64,000 nucleotides of DNA, taken from positions 1,448,001-1,512,000 of the forward strand of contig JADJGF010000001.1 of assembly GCA_016708125.1 (NCBI GenBank), read 5' to 3'. Under the pieces are notes generated by a model. That model ran no database searches. It saw only the letters and a program-made list of their open reading frames with translations, and was not told the DNA's origin. Shown here one piece after another: positions 35,041-43,576 of this stretch (its first letter is position 1; the number at the start of each line of letters is the position of its first letter). The DNA is from Ignavibacteriota bacterium. Its GTDB lineage: Bacteria; Bacteroidota; Ignavibacteria; Ignavibacteriales; Melioribacteraceae. Both the position numbers and the translations under genes were made by a program.

Positions 35041-35805
35041 ATGAGCGAATGGAACTTACAAGGTAAAAAAGCCTTAATTACCGGCGGAACAAAAGGAATT
35101 GGTTTGGCAATTGCCGAAGAATTTTTAAAACTTGGTGCAGATATTTTTATTGTAGCACGCACAAAAAATTTGCTTAAAGAAAAATTATCTCAATGGAGCA
35201 AACACGGTTACGTAGTTTTAAGTTCATCAAAAGATTTAAGTGCGGCGGAAGAAAGAATTGAATTAGTAAATGAAGTTAAAAATCATTGGGAAAATTTAGA
35301 TTTTTTAATCAACAATGTTGGAACAAACATTCGCAAAAAAACTATTGATTTTACAATTGAAGAATATGAAAAAGTAATTAACACAAATTTAATTTCCACT
35401 TTTGAATTATCGAGATTATTCTATCCAATGTTGAAAAAGTCGGAGAATTCAAGCGTTGTAAACATTACATCGGTTGCGGGATTAACCCATCTGCGAACCG
35501 GCTCACCGTATGCAATGACAAAAGCCGCAATGGTTCAATTAACAAAAAATTTAGCTGTTGAATGGGCAGAAGAAAACATTCGCGTAAACGCAATTGCGCC
35601 TTGGTATATTGATACTCCGCTTGTTGAAAATTTAATGAAAGATGAAGAATATTTGAAAGCTGTAATTGAAAGAACTCCGATGAAAAGAATTGGTAAACCG
35701 GAAGAAGTTGCATCGCTTGCGGCATTCTTGTGTATGGATAAAGCTTCTTATATAACGGGACAAACAATTGCTGTGGATGGCGGTTTTACAATTTATGGAT
35801 TTTGA
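35041..35805 (+). CDS. SDR-family oxidoreductase (tropinone reductase-like)
   Basis: 254 residues. The Rossmann glycine loop TGGTKGIGLAIAEEF is near the start, NNVGTNIRKKT is the NNxG element, and Ser143-type ITSVAG with YAMTKAAMVQLTK gives the S-Y-K catalytic set. The end SYITGQTIAVDGGFTIYGF is standard. The V-G-T-N after NN is typical of tropinone reductase-like enzymes in many phyla, whose substrates vary. It is divergent from the aldolase gene with 142 bases between. Substrate cannot be told from sequence. Confidence 0.9.
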   Translation: MSEWNLQGKKALITGGTKGIGLAIAEEFLKLGADIFIVARTKNLLKEKLSQWSKHGYVVLSSSKDLSAAEERIELVNEVKNHWENLDFLINNVGTNIRKKTIDFTIEEYEKVINTNLISTFELSRLFYPMLKKSENSSVVNITSVAGLTHLRTGSPYAMTKAAMVQLTKNLAVEWAEENIRVNAIAPWYIDTPLVENLMKDEEYLKAVIERTPMKRIGKPEEVASLAAFLCMDKASYITGQTIAVDGGFTIYGF

Positions 35806-35837
35806 TTTCTTATTTTAGTTAGAAAACATTTTTTGTT

Positions 35838-35921
35838 TTTAATCATAATCTTTTTCTTACTCTGCTTTTAAGAATGCAGAACAAAAAGATTAGGATTAAG
35901 AACAAGAGTAAGATTAAGAAG
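35838..35921. repeat. Long imperfect palindrome, CTTACTCT/AGAGTAAG family (copy B)
   Basis: Left arm with TCTTACTCTGC, loop TTTTAAGAAT, right arm GCAGAACAAAAAGATTAGG then ATTAAGAACAAGAGTAAGA. It differs from copy C over about 65 bases at only one clear position (AAGAATGC against AAGAGTGC). Confidence 0.8.
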
Positions 35922-35960
35922 ATTTTATAAGACTTAAAGAATAACGTTAGTAAATAAATT

Positions 35961-36003
35961 GTCATTCCAGTTTTCGCAGTTTTTTGCGGAATACCGGAAT
36001 CTT
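35961..36003. repeat. GTCATTCC...CCGGAATCT repeat (copy iv)
   Basis: Starts GTCATTCCAGTTTTCGCAG and ends GGAATACCGGAATCT; internal CGCA/TGCG pairing around TTTTTT. Confidence 0.7.
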
Positions 36004-36048
36004 TCGTAAAACAAAGTTTTTATGAAATAAATAATTATTCGGAAAACT

Positions 36049-36136
36049 CTTAATCATAATCTTACTCTTTTTCTTACTCTGCTTTTAAGAGTGCAGAACA
36101 AAAAGATTAGGATTAAGAACAAGAGTAAGATTAAGA
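36049..36136. repeat. Long imperfect palindrome, CTTACTCT/AGAGTAAG family (copy C)
   Basis: Same element as copy B but with an extra CTTACTCTTTTT unit in the left arm. Its right arm can be read as open frame (rich in Lys and Ile) joining the HAD gene, which misleads gene start prediction. Confidence 0.8.
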
Positions 36137-36153
36137 AAAGGAAAAAAGTTACA

Positions 36154-36789
36154 ATGATAGAATGTGTTGTATTTGATTTAGACGGAACTCTTGTAAATTC
36201 ACATGAAAATATTTACAAAGCTGCCGTAAAAACTTTGGAAAAATTAAATTTACAAACCAATGTTGATAGAGAAATATTTTACAATTTATTGGGACATCAT
36301 TTTAAAGATATTTTTGAAGGATGCAATATTCATGTTCCCGAAATTGAGCATTTTATTAACGAATATAAAAAAGTTTACTTTGATTTTATTGATGATTCGC
36401 ACCTTTATAATAACGTTGAATTTTTACTCCAAAATTTAAAATCACAAAATATTAAAACCGGATTGCTAACAACAAAAGCTCAAGATCAAGCAGAAAATAT
36501 TTCTATTCATTTTGATTTAACAAAATATTTAGATGTAATTGAGGGACGAAAAATTGGAATTCCAATTAAACCGGCGCCGCACCAGCTCATTAAAATTTGT
36601 AATAAATTAAATGTTAATCCGGAAAATACTTTAATGATTGGAGATACGGAATTAGATATTCTTTGCGGAAAAAATGCCGGGGCAAAAACCGCAGTTGTTG
36701 CTTACGGTTATAGAAAATTAGAAGAATTAAAAACTTACAATCCGGATTATTTTATAAATGATTTGATAGAAGTTATTGATTTAATCTAA
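36154..36789 (+). CDS. HAD-superfamily phosphatase (phosphoglycolate phosphatase-like)
   Basis: 211 residues from ATG 36154 (MIECVVFDLDGTLVNSHENI), which has AAGGAAAAAAG before it. An ATG at 36091 is in frame, but its 21 extra residues are translated repeat DNA (KKIRIKNKSKIKKRKK). Motif I DLDGT, motif II TTKA after GLLT, the Lys in IKPAPHQL and motif IV GDTELDILCGKNAGA are all present, with a helical cap between about 20 and 85. It removes phosphate from a small metabolite. The neighbours do not point to a substrate. Confidence 0.88.
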   Translation: MIECVVFDLDGTLVNSHENIYKAAVKTLEKLNLQTNVDREIFYNLLGHHFKDIFEGCNIHVPEIEHFINEYKKVYFDFIDDSHLYNNVEFLLQNLKSQNIKTGLLTTKAQDQAENISIHFDLTKYLDVIEGRKIGIPIKPAPHQLIKICNKLNVNPENTLMIGDTELDILCGKNAGAKTAVVAYGYRKLEELKTYNPDYFINDLIEVIDLI

Positions 36790-36797
36790 ATTTTGAT

Positions 36798-36839
36798 GTC
36801 ATTCCGGTTTTTGTGTTTTTTACAAAAGACCGGAATCTC
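36798..36839. repeat. GTCATTCCGG...CCGGAATCT repeat (copy v)
   Basis: GTCATTCCGGTTTTTGTG then AAAAGACCGGAATCTCA; a clean stem between the HAD and enoyl-CoA hydratase genes. Confidence 0.75.
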
Positions 36840-36877
36840 ATACAATAATAATCAACAAAATAATTATAATAACAATT

Positions 36878-37642
36878 ATGAAAACACGAAACGGATTTGT
36901 AAAACACGAAACACAAAATAAAATTGCAACAATTACTTTCTATCATCCTAAAAGCAATTCTCTTCCCTCTGGATTACTTAAAGAAATGATAAAAATATTT
37001 ACTCAACTTTCTGTTGATGAAAATATTAATGTAATAATTTTGCAAAGTGAAGGTGATAAAACTTTTTGTTCCGGCGCATCTTTCGATGAATTAATTGAAA
37101 TAAATAATTTTGAAGACGGTAAAAAATTCTTCATGAATTTTGCAAACCTTATTAATTCAATTAGAAAATGTAAAAAAATTGTCGTCGGAAAAATTATTGG
37201 AAAAGTTGTAGGCGGCGGAGTTGGATTAGTTTCAGTCTGCGATTATACTTTTGCAACAAAAGAATCTTCATTAAAATTAAGTGAATTGGCTTTGGGTTTG
37301 GGTCCGTTTGTTGTTGGTCCACCGATTGAAAGAAAAATTGGAAAAGAAGCTTTTATAGAAATGTCTTTGGATTGTGAATGGCGTTCTGCTGATTGGGCAA
37401 AGCAACATGGCTTTTACAACGAAGTTTTTGATTTGGAAAATTTACTTGATGAAAAATTAAAAAGTTTTGTTCAACAATTAAGCGAAAGAAGTCCCGAAGC
37501 ATTAGCTCAGTTAAAACAAATTTTTTGGGAAGGAACAGATCATTGGGATAAATTGTTAGAGCAAAGAGCAGAAAATAGCGGTAAGTTAGTTCTATCGGAT
37601 TTCACAAAAAAATTTATTCAAAACTTCAAAAAGGAAACATAA
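36878..37642 (+). CDS. Enoyl-CoA hydratase/isomerase-family protein
   Basis: 254 residues. ATITFYHPKSNSLPSGLLKE, VIILQSEGDKTFCSGASFDE (oxyanion region), GKIIGKVVGGGVGLVSVCDY and ATKESSLKLSELALGLGPFV follow the crotonase fold in order. In hydratases the second oxyanion strand ends in GGGxxLAxxCD; here VGGGVGLVSVCDY fits. The catalytic Glu pair is only partly clear: the SELALG stretch has Glu where one is expected, but the first loop has SFDEL. It therefore may be an isomerase or decarboxylase-type crotonase. It lies 8 bases before the metallophosphoesterase gene, so probably one operon. Confidence 0.85.
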   Translation: MKTRNGFVKHETQNKIATITFYHPKSNSLPSGLLKEMIKIFTQLSVDENINVIILQSEGDKTFCSGASFDELIEINNFEDGKKFFMNFANLINSIRKCKKIVVGKIIGKVVGGGVGLVSVCDYTFATKESSLKLSELALGLGPFVVGPPIERKIGKEAFIEMSLDCEWRSADWAKQHGFYNEVFDLENLLDEKLKSFVQQLSERSPEALAQLKQIFWEGTDHWDKLLEQRAENSGKLVLSDFTKKFIQNFKKET

Positions 37643-37650
37643 TAAAATAT

Positions 37651-38889
37651 ATGTCATTTGCCATTAAAGTAATTCTTGTACTTCTTTCAGTTTTCGTTCT
37701 TGAATTTTATTTTGTAAAAAAAGTAATTGCTTCAATCAAAAATCTCTTTCCTAAAATTTCTAAAAAGAAATTAAAAATTGGCAAATGGATAATTTTAACA
37801 ATTGTAAATATTTATCCAATAATTGCAATTTTTGCATGGGTTTATGTTTTCATCAATAAAATAGGGTACTTTCAGCCGCCGGAAAATATTTTCTTTGACT
37901 ATTTTGTTCTTTATCCTTTTTGGGTTGGAACAATGATTATTGTTCAATCAACATTATTTTTTCTAATTATAGAAATTTTAAGTTTAATAATTGCTCTGTT
38001 TTTAAAAAATTATAATGAGAAAATTAAACGAACGAAAACATTTTTGTTCTTCATAATATTTGTCGTTGCGGTAATTTACGTTCCTTCAAGAATTATTTAT
38101 GATTACAACACAGTTGAAATAAATGAAATCAAATTCACAAAAGAAAATTTACCTAAAAGTTTAGAGGGATTTAAAATTGTTTTTATTTCGGATATTCAAG
38201 CAGATAGATATACCGATGAAAAAAGATTATCAAATTATATTGAAAAAGTAAATTCAACCAATCCCGATTTAATTTTAATGGCTGGTGATATGATTACCAG
38301 CACGCCGGATTTTATTGAACTTTCTGCAAATCAATTAAGTAAACTGAAATCAAAATATGGAATTTACACTTGCGTTGGCGATCATGATAATTGGGCATAC
38401 CGAGGCGATAATGAAAGAAGCTTGAACGAAGTTACAAATGCATTATCGAAAGTTAACATTCCAATGATCAATAACAACAAACTTTACTTGGGAGTTGGAG
38501 AAGCAAATATTGAAGTTACATTTGTTACAAATACTTATGTTGAAACCATAAGCGATAAAGTTTTGGATTCACTTTCAACCAGTAACGGAAAATCTGACTT
38601 AAGGATTTTTCTTACTCATCAACCAAGAGAATTTCTGCTGGAAAAAGCAATTGAAAAAAAATATGATTTATTTTTAGCCGGGCACACTCACGGCGGACAA
38701 ATAACATTTCTGTTTCCGTTTTATAATCTTTCACCAACAATGATTGAAACTCCATATATGCGCGGTGAATTTAATTTTGGAAAAACATTAATGATTGTAA
38801 CAAAAGGATTAGGAATGTCGCTTGCGCCGGTTAGGTATAACGCAACTCCGGAAATTTCGGTTATTAAACTTTCTAAAAACTATGAATAA
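37651..38889 (+). CDS. Membrane metallophosphoesterase (YkuE-like) with unusual metal ligands
   Basis: 412 residues. Residues 1-150 hold about four membrane helices, and the calcineurin-type phosphoesterase follows: FISDIQADRYTDEKRL (181-183), MAGDMITS (212-213), CVGDHDNW (243-246), FLTHQPREFL and LAGHTHGGQ. Two metal ligands differ from the standard D-x-H and GNHD: the His of the first motif is Gln183, and the Asn of GNHD is Asp244. The other ligands are present. Family members hydrolyse phospholipid headgroups or similar at the membrane; a D-I-Q variant also occurs in some Bacteroidota relatives I recall, so activity is plausible. It forms an operon with the crotonase. Confidence 0.85.
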   Translation: MSFAIKVILVLLSVFVLEFYFVKKVIASIKNLFPKISKKKLKIGKWIILTIVNIYPIIAIFAWVYVFINKIGYFQPPENIFFDYFVLYPFWVGTMIIVQSTLFFLIIEILSLIIALFLKNYNEKIKRTKTFLFFIIFVVAVIYVPSRIIYDYNTVEINEIKFTKENLPKSLEGFKIVFISDIQADRYTDEKRLSNYIEKVNSTNPDLILMAGDMITSTPDFIELSANQLSKLKSKYGIYTCVGDHDNWAYRGDNERSLNEVTNALSKVNIPMINNNKLYLGVGEANIEVTFVTNTYVETISDKVLDSLSTSNGKSDLRIFLTHQPREFLLEKAIEKKYDLFLAGHTHGGQITFLFPFYNLSPTMIETPYMRGEFNFGKTLMIVTKGLGMSLAPVRYNATPEISVIKLSKNYE

Positions 38890-38989
38890 AAATTAATTAA
38901 AATATGACCTATTAAGTTGATATAAAGAATGATTAATTATATTTTTAAAAAGTCTTAAAAAATATTAAGATGATTTATTGGGAGGAACA

Positions 38990-39922
38990 ATGAAAAAATT
39001 TTTTACAGCAACTCTTATAGTTCTTTTTCTTAGTACACTATCTTTTGCTACGGTTGAAATAAAAAGCCATACACAAGTAATTGCTGGAACTGTAACTCTC
39101 CATGTTTACGCTAATACAATTTCGGGTCAAGGAGTTCAAGCACAAGCAAGATATGGTTCTCCTTATACATATACTGGATTTGTTTCAGGTGTTTGGTATG
39201 AAAGAGGAAATGGAGATAGTTATACAAATTTTGATGTAGTAGTTTCAGGATTGCCCAGTAACGGACAAGTTGATTTCGAAGCAAGTAAATTAAACGTTTA
39301 TGGAGATGTTTCTCAAGGGGGATTTGAGTATACGGGTTTTGTATACACAATTTCTGATGTTTTACCTGTAGAACTCACAACCTTCACAGCATTTGCTAAT
39401 CAAAAAGAAATTAAATTAAACTGGCAAACAGCAACAGAAGTTAATAATTACGGATTTGATGTTGAAAGAAAACCGGAAACTGGAGATTGGAAGAAAATTG
39501 GTTTTGTTGAAGGTCATGGAAATAGTAATTCACCAAAAAATTATGCTTTTTCTGATAACACGGCTTTTAGCGGAAAATATTTTTATCGCTTAAAACAAAT
39601 TGATATTGATGGAAAATTTGAATATTCAAAAACCGAAGAAGTAACTTTAGAAACCCAACTAATTTTTGAATTAAAACAAAATTATCCAAACCCTTTTAAC
39701 CCCAAAACGAACATCCAATTTTCAATTCCAGAAATAAGTAATATCTCAATTTCTGTATATAATATTATTGGTGAAAAAGTTGAAACTTTGTTAAATAAAA
39801 AGTTAGAAGCAGGATTATATTCCATAATTTTTGATGCTTCGGAATTAAATAGCGGAATTTATTTTTATACAATTAAAACGGAAAATTTTATTCAAACAAA
39901 GAAAATGATTGTTGCAAAATAA
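38990..39922 (+). CDS. T9SS-exported protein of unknown function
   Basis: 310 residues from ATG 38990, placed five bases after a perfect GGAGG (38981); the frame can start earlier at a TTG inside the SD, which is wrong. Signal peptide MKKFFTATLIVLFLSTLSFA. Residues 20-125 are a short beta-rich domain (GTVTLHVYANTISGQGVQAQ) that I do not recognise. LTTFTAFANQKEIKLNWQTA begins the usual spacer domain, and residues about 225-310 are the sorting domain (FELKQNYPNPFNPKTNIQFS, ending FIQTKKMIVAK). It is exported and cut or attached at the surface. Confidence 0.85.
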   Translation: MKKFFTATLIVLFLSTLSFATVEIKSHTQVIAGTVTLHVYANTISGQGVQAQARYGSPYTYTGFVSGVWYERGNGDSYTNFDVVVSGLPSNGQVDFEASKLNVYGDVSQGGFEYTGFVYTISDVLPVELTTFTAFANQKEIKLNWQTATEVNNYGFDVERKPETGDWKKIGFVEGHGNSNSPKNYAFSDNTAFSGKYFYRLKQIDIDGKFEYSKTEEVTLETQLIFELKQNYPNPFNPKTNIQFSIPEISNISISVYNIIGEKVETLLNKKLEAGLYSIIFDASELNSGIYFYTIKTENFIQTKKMIVAK

Positions 39923-39950
39923 AATTTTATTAAAATTTATTTGTGATATA

Positions 39951-39979
39951 AAAGAGCGATTTTTAATCGCTCTTTTTTT
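39951..39979 (+). terminator. Rho-independent terminator after the T9SS gene
   Basis: Stem AAAGAGCGAT / ATCGCTCTTT (39951-39960, 39966-39975) with a five-base loop and a run of T to 39979. It also makes a clean break before the amylase gene, 30 bases on. Confidence 0.93.
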
Positions 39980-40008
39980 ATATTGGCTAAAATTATATTT
40001 GGTTTTCT

Positions 40009-42357
40009 ATGAAAAATGTTATTATTGCAATTTATTTTATGTCTGCAGGCTTACTTTTTTCTCAAGATTTTTTAATGCAAACATGGTATTGGGATTATCC
40101 AAAAACAATCAATGGATATAACTGGGCTGATACCTTAACAAATAAAGCACAAGAATTATCCAATGCCGGTTTTACATATTTATGGCTTCCTCCGCTTTCA
40201 CGTGCAAGTTTTGGTAATGGTAGTAATGGTTATGATCCAAAGGATTTATATGATTTGGGGGAATTTGAATTAGGCGCAACGGGATTTGGGACAAGGCAAA
40301 ATGTTGATGATTTAATTTTGGAATTTAACAATGTGGGAATTAATGCCATTGCTGATGTTGTTTTTAATCATAGAGATGGAGGAGAAGCCGAGGATAATCT
40401 TGCAGTTGAAGAATATATCGAAACTTATTATAATTCAAAAGTAAATGAAGGTTATAATCCTTTCCCATATGATAGATTTAGATGTTACATTCTTCTTGGA
40501 GGGACATCGGGAAATGGAGCGGGAGATTATTATTTTAAAGTAAGTTCAGCTTCAGGACATTCTAAGTTTAATAATTATGAATACAATATTTATATTCAAA
40601 CAACAACAATTAATTGGCAAAATTTACCCGATGAAATAGAATCTGAACCTAATGGAGGAGGAGATTGCGGACAGAGTAATAATAACATTCATTTAGGTGT
40701 TAACATGAATGCCGAGGTTGATGATCCGATAACGTGTAGAACTGACGAATTTCACCTGAATTTAACCTCAGCTGATTTTGATGCCGAAGGGGACACTCTA
40801 TTTATCTATTTTGGTAAAAGAGCCAGTGATTATTCAGATATGAGAATCTATGGAATTTGGTCAGGACCGAGAAATTCTGATATCGTAGATGAATTAAAAT
40901 ATCAAACATATACGGATTTTTCAAATTTGCCGAGCGGCCAAGGACTAATGAATTATTCAAATTTTAAGCCCAATTCTACAAATGCAACAAAACTGGATGG
41001 TGATTGGGATTGGCCTTGGTTCTTCTATGATTATGATCAAAATGTTCTATCTACAAAAAACGTATTATTTTCTTGGACAAAATGGCTTTGGGAAGATGTA
41101 GGAATTGGCGGATTAAGAATGGATGCTGTAAAACATTTTCCACCCGAATTTGTTGGAGATTTGTTTGATTATCTTCACGATGAAAACATTAATCCGCAAC
41201 TTACAGTTGGAGAGTTTTATGAAGCGAATCCACATATTCTAAAACAATGGATTGAAAACGTTTATTTAAATATGGATGAAGATACAAAACAAAATATTAT
41301 CCCGCGCATTTTTGATTTCTCATTAAGGCAATCATTAAAAGATGCTTGTGACTGGAGTAGTGATGTTAGAAATATTTTTAATTCAAGTATTGTTGATGCT
41401 ACTGGATTAAGCGGATTTAATGTCGTAACATTTGTCGGTAATCATGATTTTAGGGATGAAGGTCAATATATACAAAACAATTCAATTTTGGCATATGCAT
41501 ATATTTTAACAAACAATCAAATTGGGTTGCCTTGCGTGTTTTATCCGGATTATTATACCGTAGAAGGTTTTCCAACAATCGGTAATCAAAATGAAATTGA
41601 TAAGCTTATTAGTGTTCATAAAAAATATATTACAGGGTTATCAAATAAAGAATATCTTTCAAATTTCAATTCAATAAGAAACCCCTATTCTGTTCCGGGA
41701 ACTGCCGAAACCGATGAAGCTTTAGTTTATCAATTAATGGATGAAGCAACGGGAAGTGATGTAATTGTTGCAATAAATTTTTCTGATTTACCAATGGATA
41801 TGTGGATTGGCGTAAATGAAGATGGAAATCGTTTAGGAACCGATAGTCACTTGTTTGATGTAGTTGGAAATGGAATATTAAAAAATTTAACCGTTACCGT
41901 AGATGGAAGAATAAATATTAAACTGCCTCCTAAAAGTTATTCGGTTTGGGTAGAAGGTGTTACGGTTCAAACAAAAGTATTTTTGGAAGGAGCATATAAT
42001 ACATCATTACATTTAATGAATACAACATTAAATGATAGTGAGGAATTACTTCTTACTTCTCCATTTGCTGAAGATTTAATAACAGTTACTAATATTGATG
42101 CATCAATTACAGATTGGATTTTAATTGAGCTTTATGAAGATTTAAATAACGAACCAATAATTTCCAAAAGTGTTTTTGTTAAAAATGATGGATGGCTTGC
42201 CCTTGAAGATGGAAGTACAACAATTCCTTTAAATGCTCCGGCGGGAAATTACTACATCGTTATTAAACATAGAAATCATTTAACAATTGCAAGTGCAGAA
42301 AAAATTTCCCTCTCTGGAACGATACCATTAAATGATTTTACAACAAATAAAAAATAA
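40009..42357 (+). CDS. Secreted GH13 alpha-amylase with a large insertion
   Basis: 782 residues. Signal peptide MKNVIIAIYFMSAGLLFSQ. The GH13 conserved regions are in order: DVVFNH (116-121), GLRMDAVKH (nucleophile Asp372), VGEFYE (acid Glu402) and FVGNHD (Asp480). The gap between the first two is about 250 residues, twice that of ordinary amylases, and includes a beta-sandwich-like block at about 160-290 (GDYYFKVSSASGHSKFNNYE to MRIYGIWSGPRN), which could be a carbohydrate-binding insertion in domain B. After the barrel two small beta domains close the protein; there is no T9SS sorting domain, so it may stay periplasmic or be a lipid-free secreted form. It degrades alpha-glucans. Confidence 0.9.
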   Translation: MKNVIIAIYFMSAGLLFSQDFLMQTWYWDYPKTINGYNWADTLTNKAQELSNAGFTYLWLPPLSRASFGNGSNGYDPKDLYDLGEFELGATGFGTRQNVDDLILEFNNVGINAIADVVFNHRDGGEAEDNLAVEEYIETYYNSKVNEGYNPFPYDRFRCYILLGGTSGNGAGDYYFKVSSASGHSKFNNYEYNIYIQTTTINWQNLPDEIESEPNGGGDCGQSNNNIHLGVNMNAEVDDPITCRTDEFHLNLTSADFDAEGDTLFIYFGKRASDYSDMRIYGIWSGPRNSDIVDELKYQTYTDFSNLPSGQGLMNYSNFKPNSTNATKLDGDWDWPWFFYDYDQNVLSTKNVLFSWTKWLWEDVGIGGLRMDAVKHFPPEFVGDLFDYLHDENINPQLTVGEFYEANPHILKQWIENVYLNMDEDTKQNIIPRIFDFSLRQSLKDACDWSSDVRNIFNSSIVDATGLSGFNVVTFVGNHDFRDEGQYIQNNSILAYAYILTNNQIGLPCVFYPDYYTVEGFPTIGNQNEIDKLISVHKKYITGLSNKEYLSNFNSIRNPYSVPGTAETDEALVYQLMDEATGSDVIVAINFSDLPMDMWIGVNEDGNRLGTDSHLFDVVGNGILKNLTVTVDGRINIKLPPKSYSVWVEGVTVQTKVFLEGAYNTSLHLMNTTLNDSEELLLTSPFAEDLITVTNIDASITDWILIELYEDLNNEPIISKSVFVKNDGWLALEDGSTTIPLNAPAGNYYIVIKHRNHLTIASAEKISLSGTIPLNDFTTNKK

Positions 42358-42441
42358 GGTTATTAAATTTTGATAAATATTTAATTGCATTGTAGTAAGA
42401 ATTGAATTAATTTTTGATAACCATACTTGTAGGAGAATTAA

Positions 42442-42897
42442 ATGAAGAAAATTATTTATGCATTTGTAGTTATTGCGGCATTTTTATTTAGCGCAAATAT
42501 TTATGCTCAAAATGAAAAAGTTGAAGGCCTTTGGAAAACAATTGATGACGAAACCGGTCAGCCCAAATCTATTGTTAAAGTTTATGTAAAAGATGGAAAA
42601 GTTTTCGGAGATATTGTTAAACTATTTAGAAAACAAGGAGAAGATCCAGATCCGGTTTGTGATAAATGCGATGACGATGATTCGAGAAAAAATAAAAAAA
42701 TATTGGGAATGACAATCATAACCGATATGGAAAAAGGTGATGACGGAGTTTGGGAAGATGGAGAAATTCTTGATCCTAAAAAAGGTAAAGTTTACGATTG
42801 CAAACTTTGGGTTGAAAACGGAAAATTGCAAGTTCGCGGATACGTATTGTTTTTCCACAGAACACAAGAATGGCTTAAATACGAAGGTGAAATATAA
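42442..42897 (+). CDS. DUF2147 secreted protein
   Basis: 151 residues. Signal peptide MKKIIYAFVVIAAFLFSANI (cleaved before QNEK). The first strand VEGLWKTIDDETGQPKSIVK and the ends ILDPKKGKVYDCKLWVENGK and LQVRGYVLFFHRTQEW are the DUF2147 pattern of a small lipocalin-like barrel. A central CDKCDDDD segment adds two cysteines not always present. Function in the envelope is unknown. A 44-base hairpin follows its stop (42909-42952). Confidence 0.9.
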   Translation: MKKIIYAFVVIAAFLFSANIYAQNEKVEGLWKTIDDETGQPKSIVKVYVKDGKVFGDIVKLFRKQGEDPDPVCDKCDDDDSRKNKKILGMTIITDMEKGDDGVWEDGEILDPKKGKVYDCKLWVENGKLQVRGYVLFFHRTQEWLKYEGEI

Positions 42898-42908
42898 ATT
42901 TATAATTT

Positions 42909-42952
42909 AATAGAACGGTGATTATTTAGAAAAAAATAATCTTCGTTCTATT
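42909..42952. terminator. Hairpin after the DUF2147 gene
   Basis: AATAGAACG (42909-42917) pairs with CGTTCTATT (42944-42952), and inside it GATTATT pairs with AATAATC. No strong T run follows, so it may be an mRNA 3' end or processing stem. Confidence 0.65.
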
Positions 42953-42973
42953 TAGTATGAAAGAAATTAAAAA

Positions 42974-43420
42974 ATGTTAAAAGAATCTTTAATAAAAATC
43001 TTTGATAGAGATTTAGAAAAATTAATTTCAGAAATTCAACTTTTTGAAAATGAAGAAAATTTATGGATTGTTAAAGGCGATATTAAAAACTCAGCCGGAA
43101 ATTTAGCGCTTCATTTATGCGGAAATCTAAAACATTTTATTGGACATAATCTTGGCGGAACAAACTATATAAGAGAAAGGGACAAAGAATTTTCACTTAA
43201 AAACATTTCTAAATTGGAATTGATAAAAAATATTGAAGAAACAAAAGATATTGTTATTTCAACATTAACCAATTTTGATGAATCAAGATTTTCCGAAATT
43301 TATAAAGAAAAAATTTCTCTCGGCGATGTTGAGGTTGGATATTTTTTACTTCATCTAATCACACATCTTAATTATCATTTAGGACAAATAAATTATCTCC
43401 GAAGATTTCAAATAAACTAA
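42974..43420 (+). CDS. DinB-superfamily protein (DUF1572)
   Basis: 148 residues. The four-helix DinB pattern has histidines in NLALHLCGNLKHFIGHNLGG and near the end in LLHLITHLNYHLGQINYLRR, the latter being the typical HxxxHLNYHLGQI box of DUF1572. It would bind a divalent metal; these proteins are thought to be transferases or hydrolases dependent on small thiols, but no reaction is known. Second DinB protein of the window (see 21673). It starts 76 bases after DUF2147, across a hairpin. Confidence 0.85.
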   Translation: MLKESLIKIFDRDLEKLISEIQLFENEENLWIVKGDIKNSAGNLALHLCGNLKHFIGHNLGGTNYIRERDKEFSLKNISKLELIKNIEETKDIVISTLTNFDESRFSEIYKEKISLGDVEVGYFLLHLITHLNYHLGQINYLRRFQIN

Positions 43421-43460
43421 GAATGATAATTATGATAGTGAATTTTAATTAAAATTATGT

Positions 43461-43499
43461 GAAGATCACATCTCTTGCTTTTTAAAATGGGATCTTTTT
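43461..43499. repeat. AAGATCACATCTC hairpin repeat (copy 1)
   Basis: AAGATCACATCTCTT and, after a spacer, AATGGGATCTTTTT. The inverse of this unit is repeated at 54119-54154, including GATCCCAT and GAGATGTGATCTT. Confidence 0.7.
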
Positions 43500-43532
43500 A
43501 ATTAGGGAAGCTAAACGTTTGTTAAATTTTAT

Positions 43533-43566
43533 AAAGATGTCATCTCACAGAAAGAGAAGCCATCTT
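43533..43566. repeat. AAAGATGTCATCTC hairpin repeat (copy 2)
   Basis: AAAGATGTCATCTC pairs with GAGAAGCCATCTT across ACAGAAA with a two-base bulge. It ends 10 bases before the MOSC gene and would fold in its leader. Confidence 0.7.
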
Positions 43567-43576
43567 ACACGTAAAT

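Larger units (their letters stand above)
35806..36153. other. Spacer of 350 bases occupied by two long palindromes and one GTCATTCC repeat
   Basis: No gene. 35838-35921 and 36049-36136 are nearly identical copies of one imperfect palindrome; 35961-36003 is a GTCATTCC element. Almost the entire spacer is repeat DNA. Confidence 0.75.

Noticed and set aside
36091..36153. Longer start for the HAD phosphatase
   Set aside because: The extra 21 residues are translated from the AGAGTAAGATTAAG repeat; the family starts at MIECVVFDLDGT and a better SD precedes that ATG.
35806..36153. CRISPR-like array from repeated units
   Set aside because: The units are long imperfect palindromes with irregular spacing and no constant-length spacers, and no cas genes are present.
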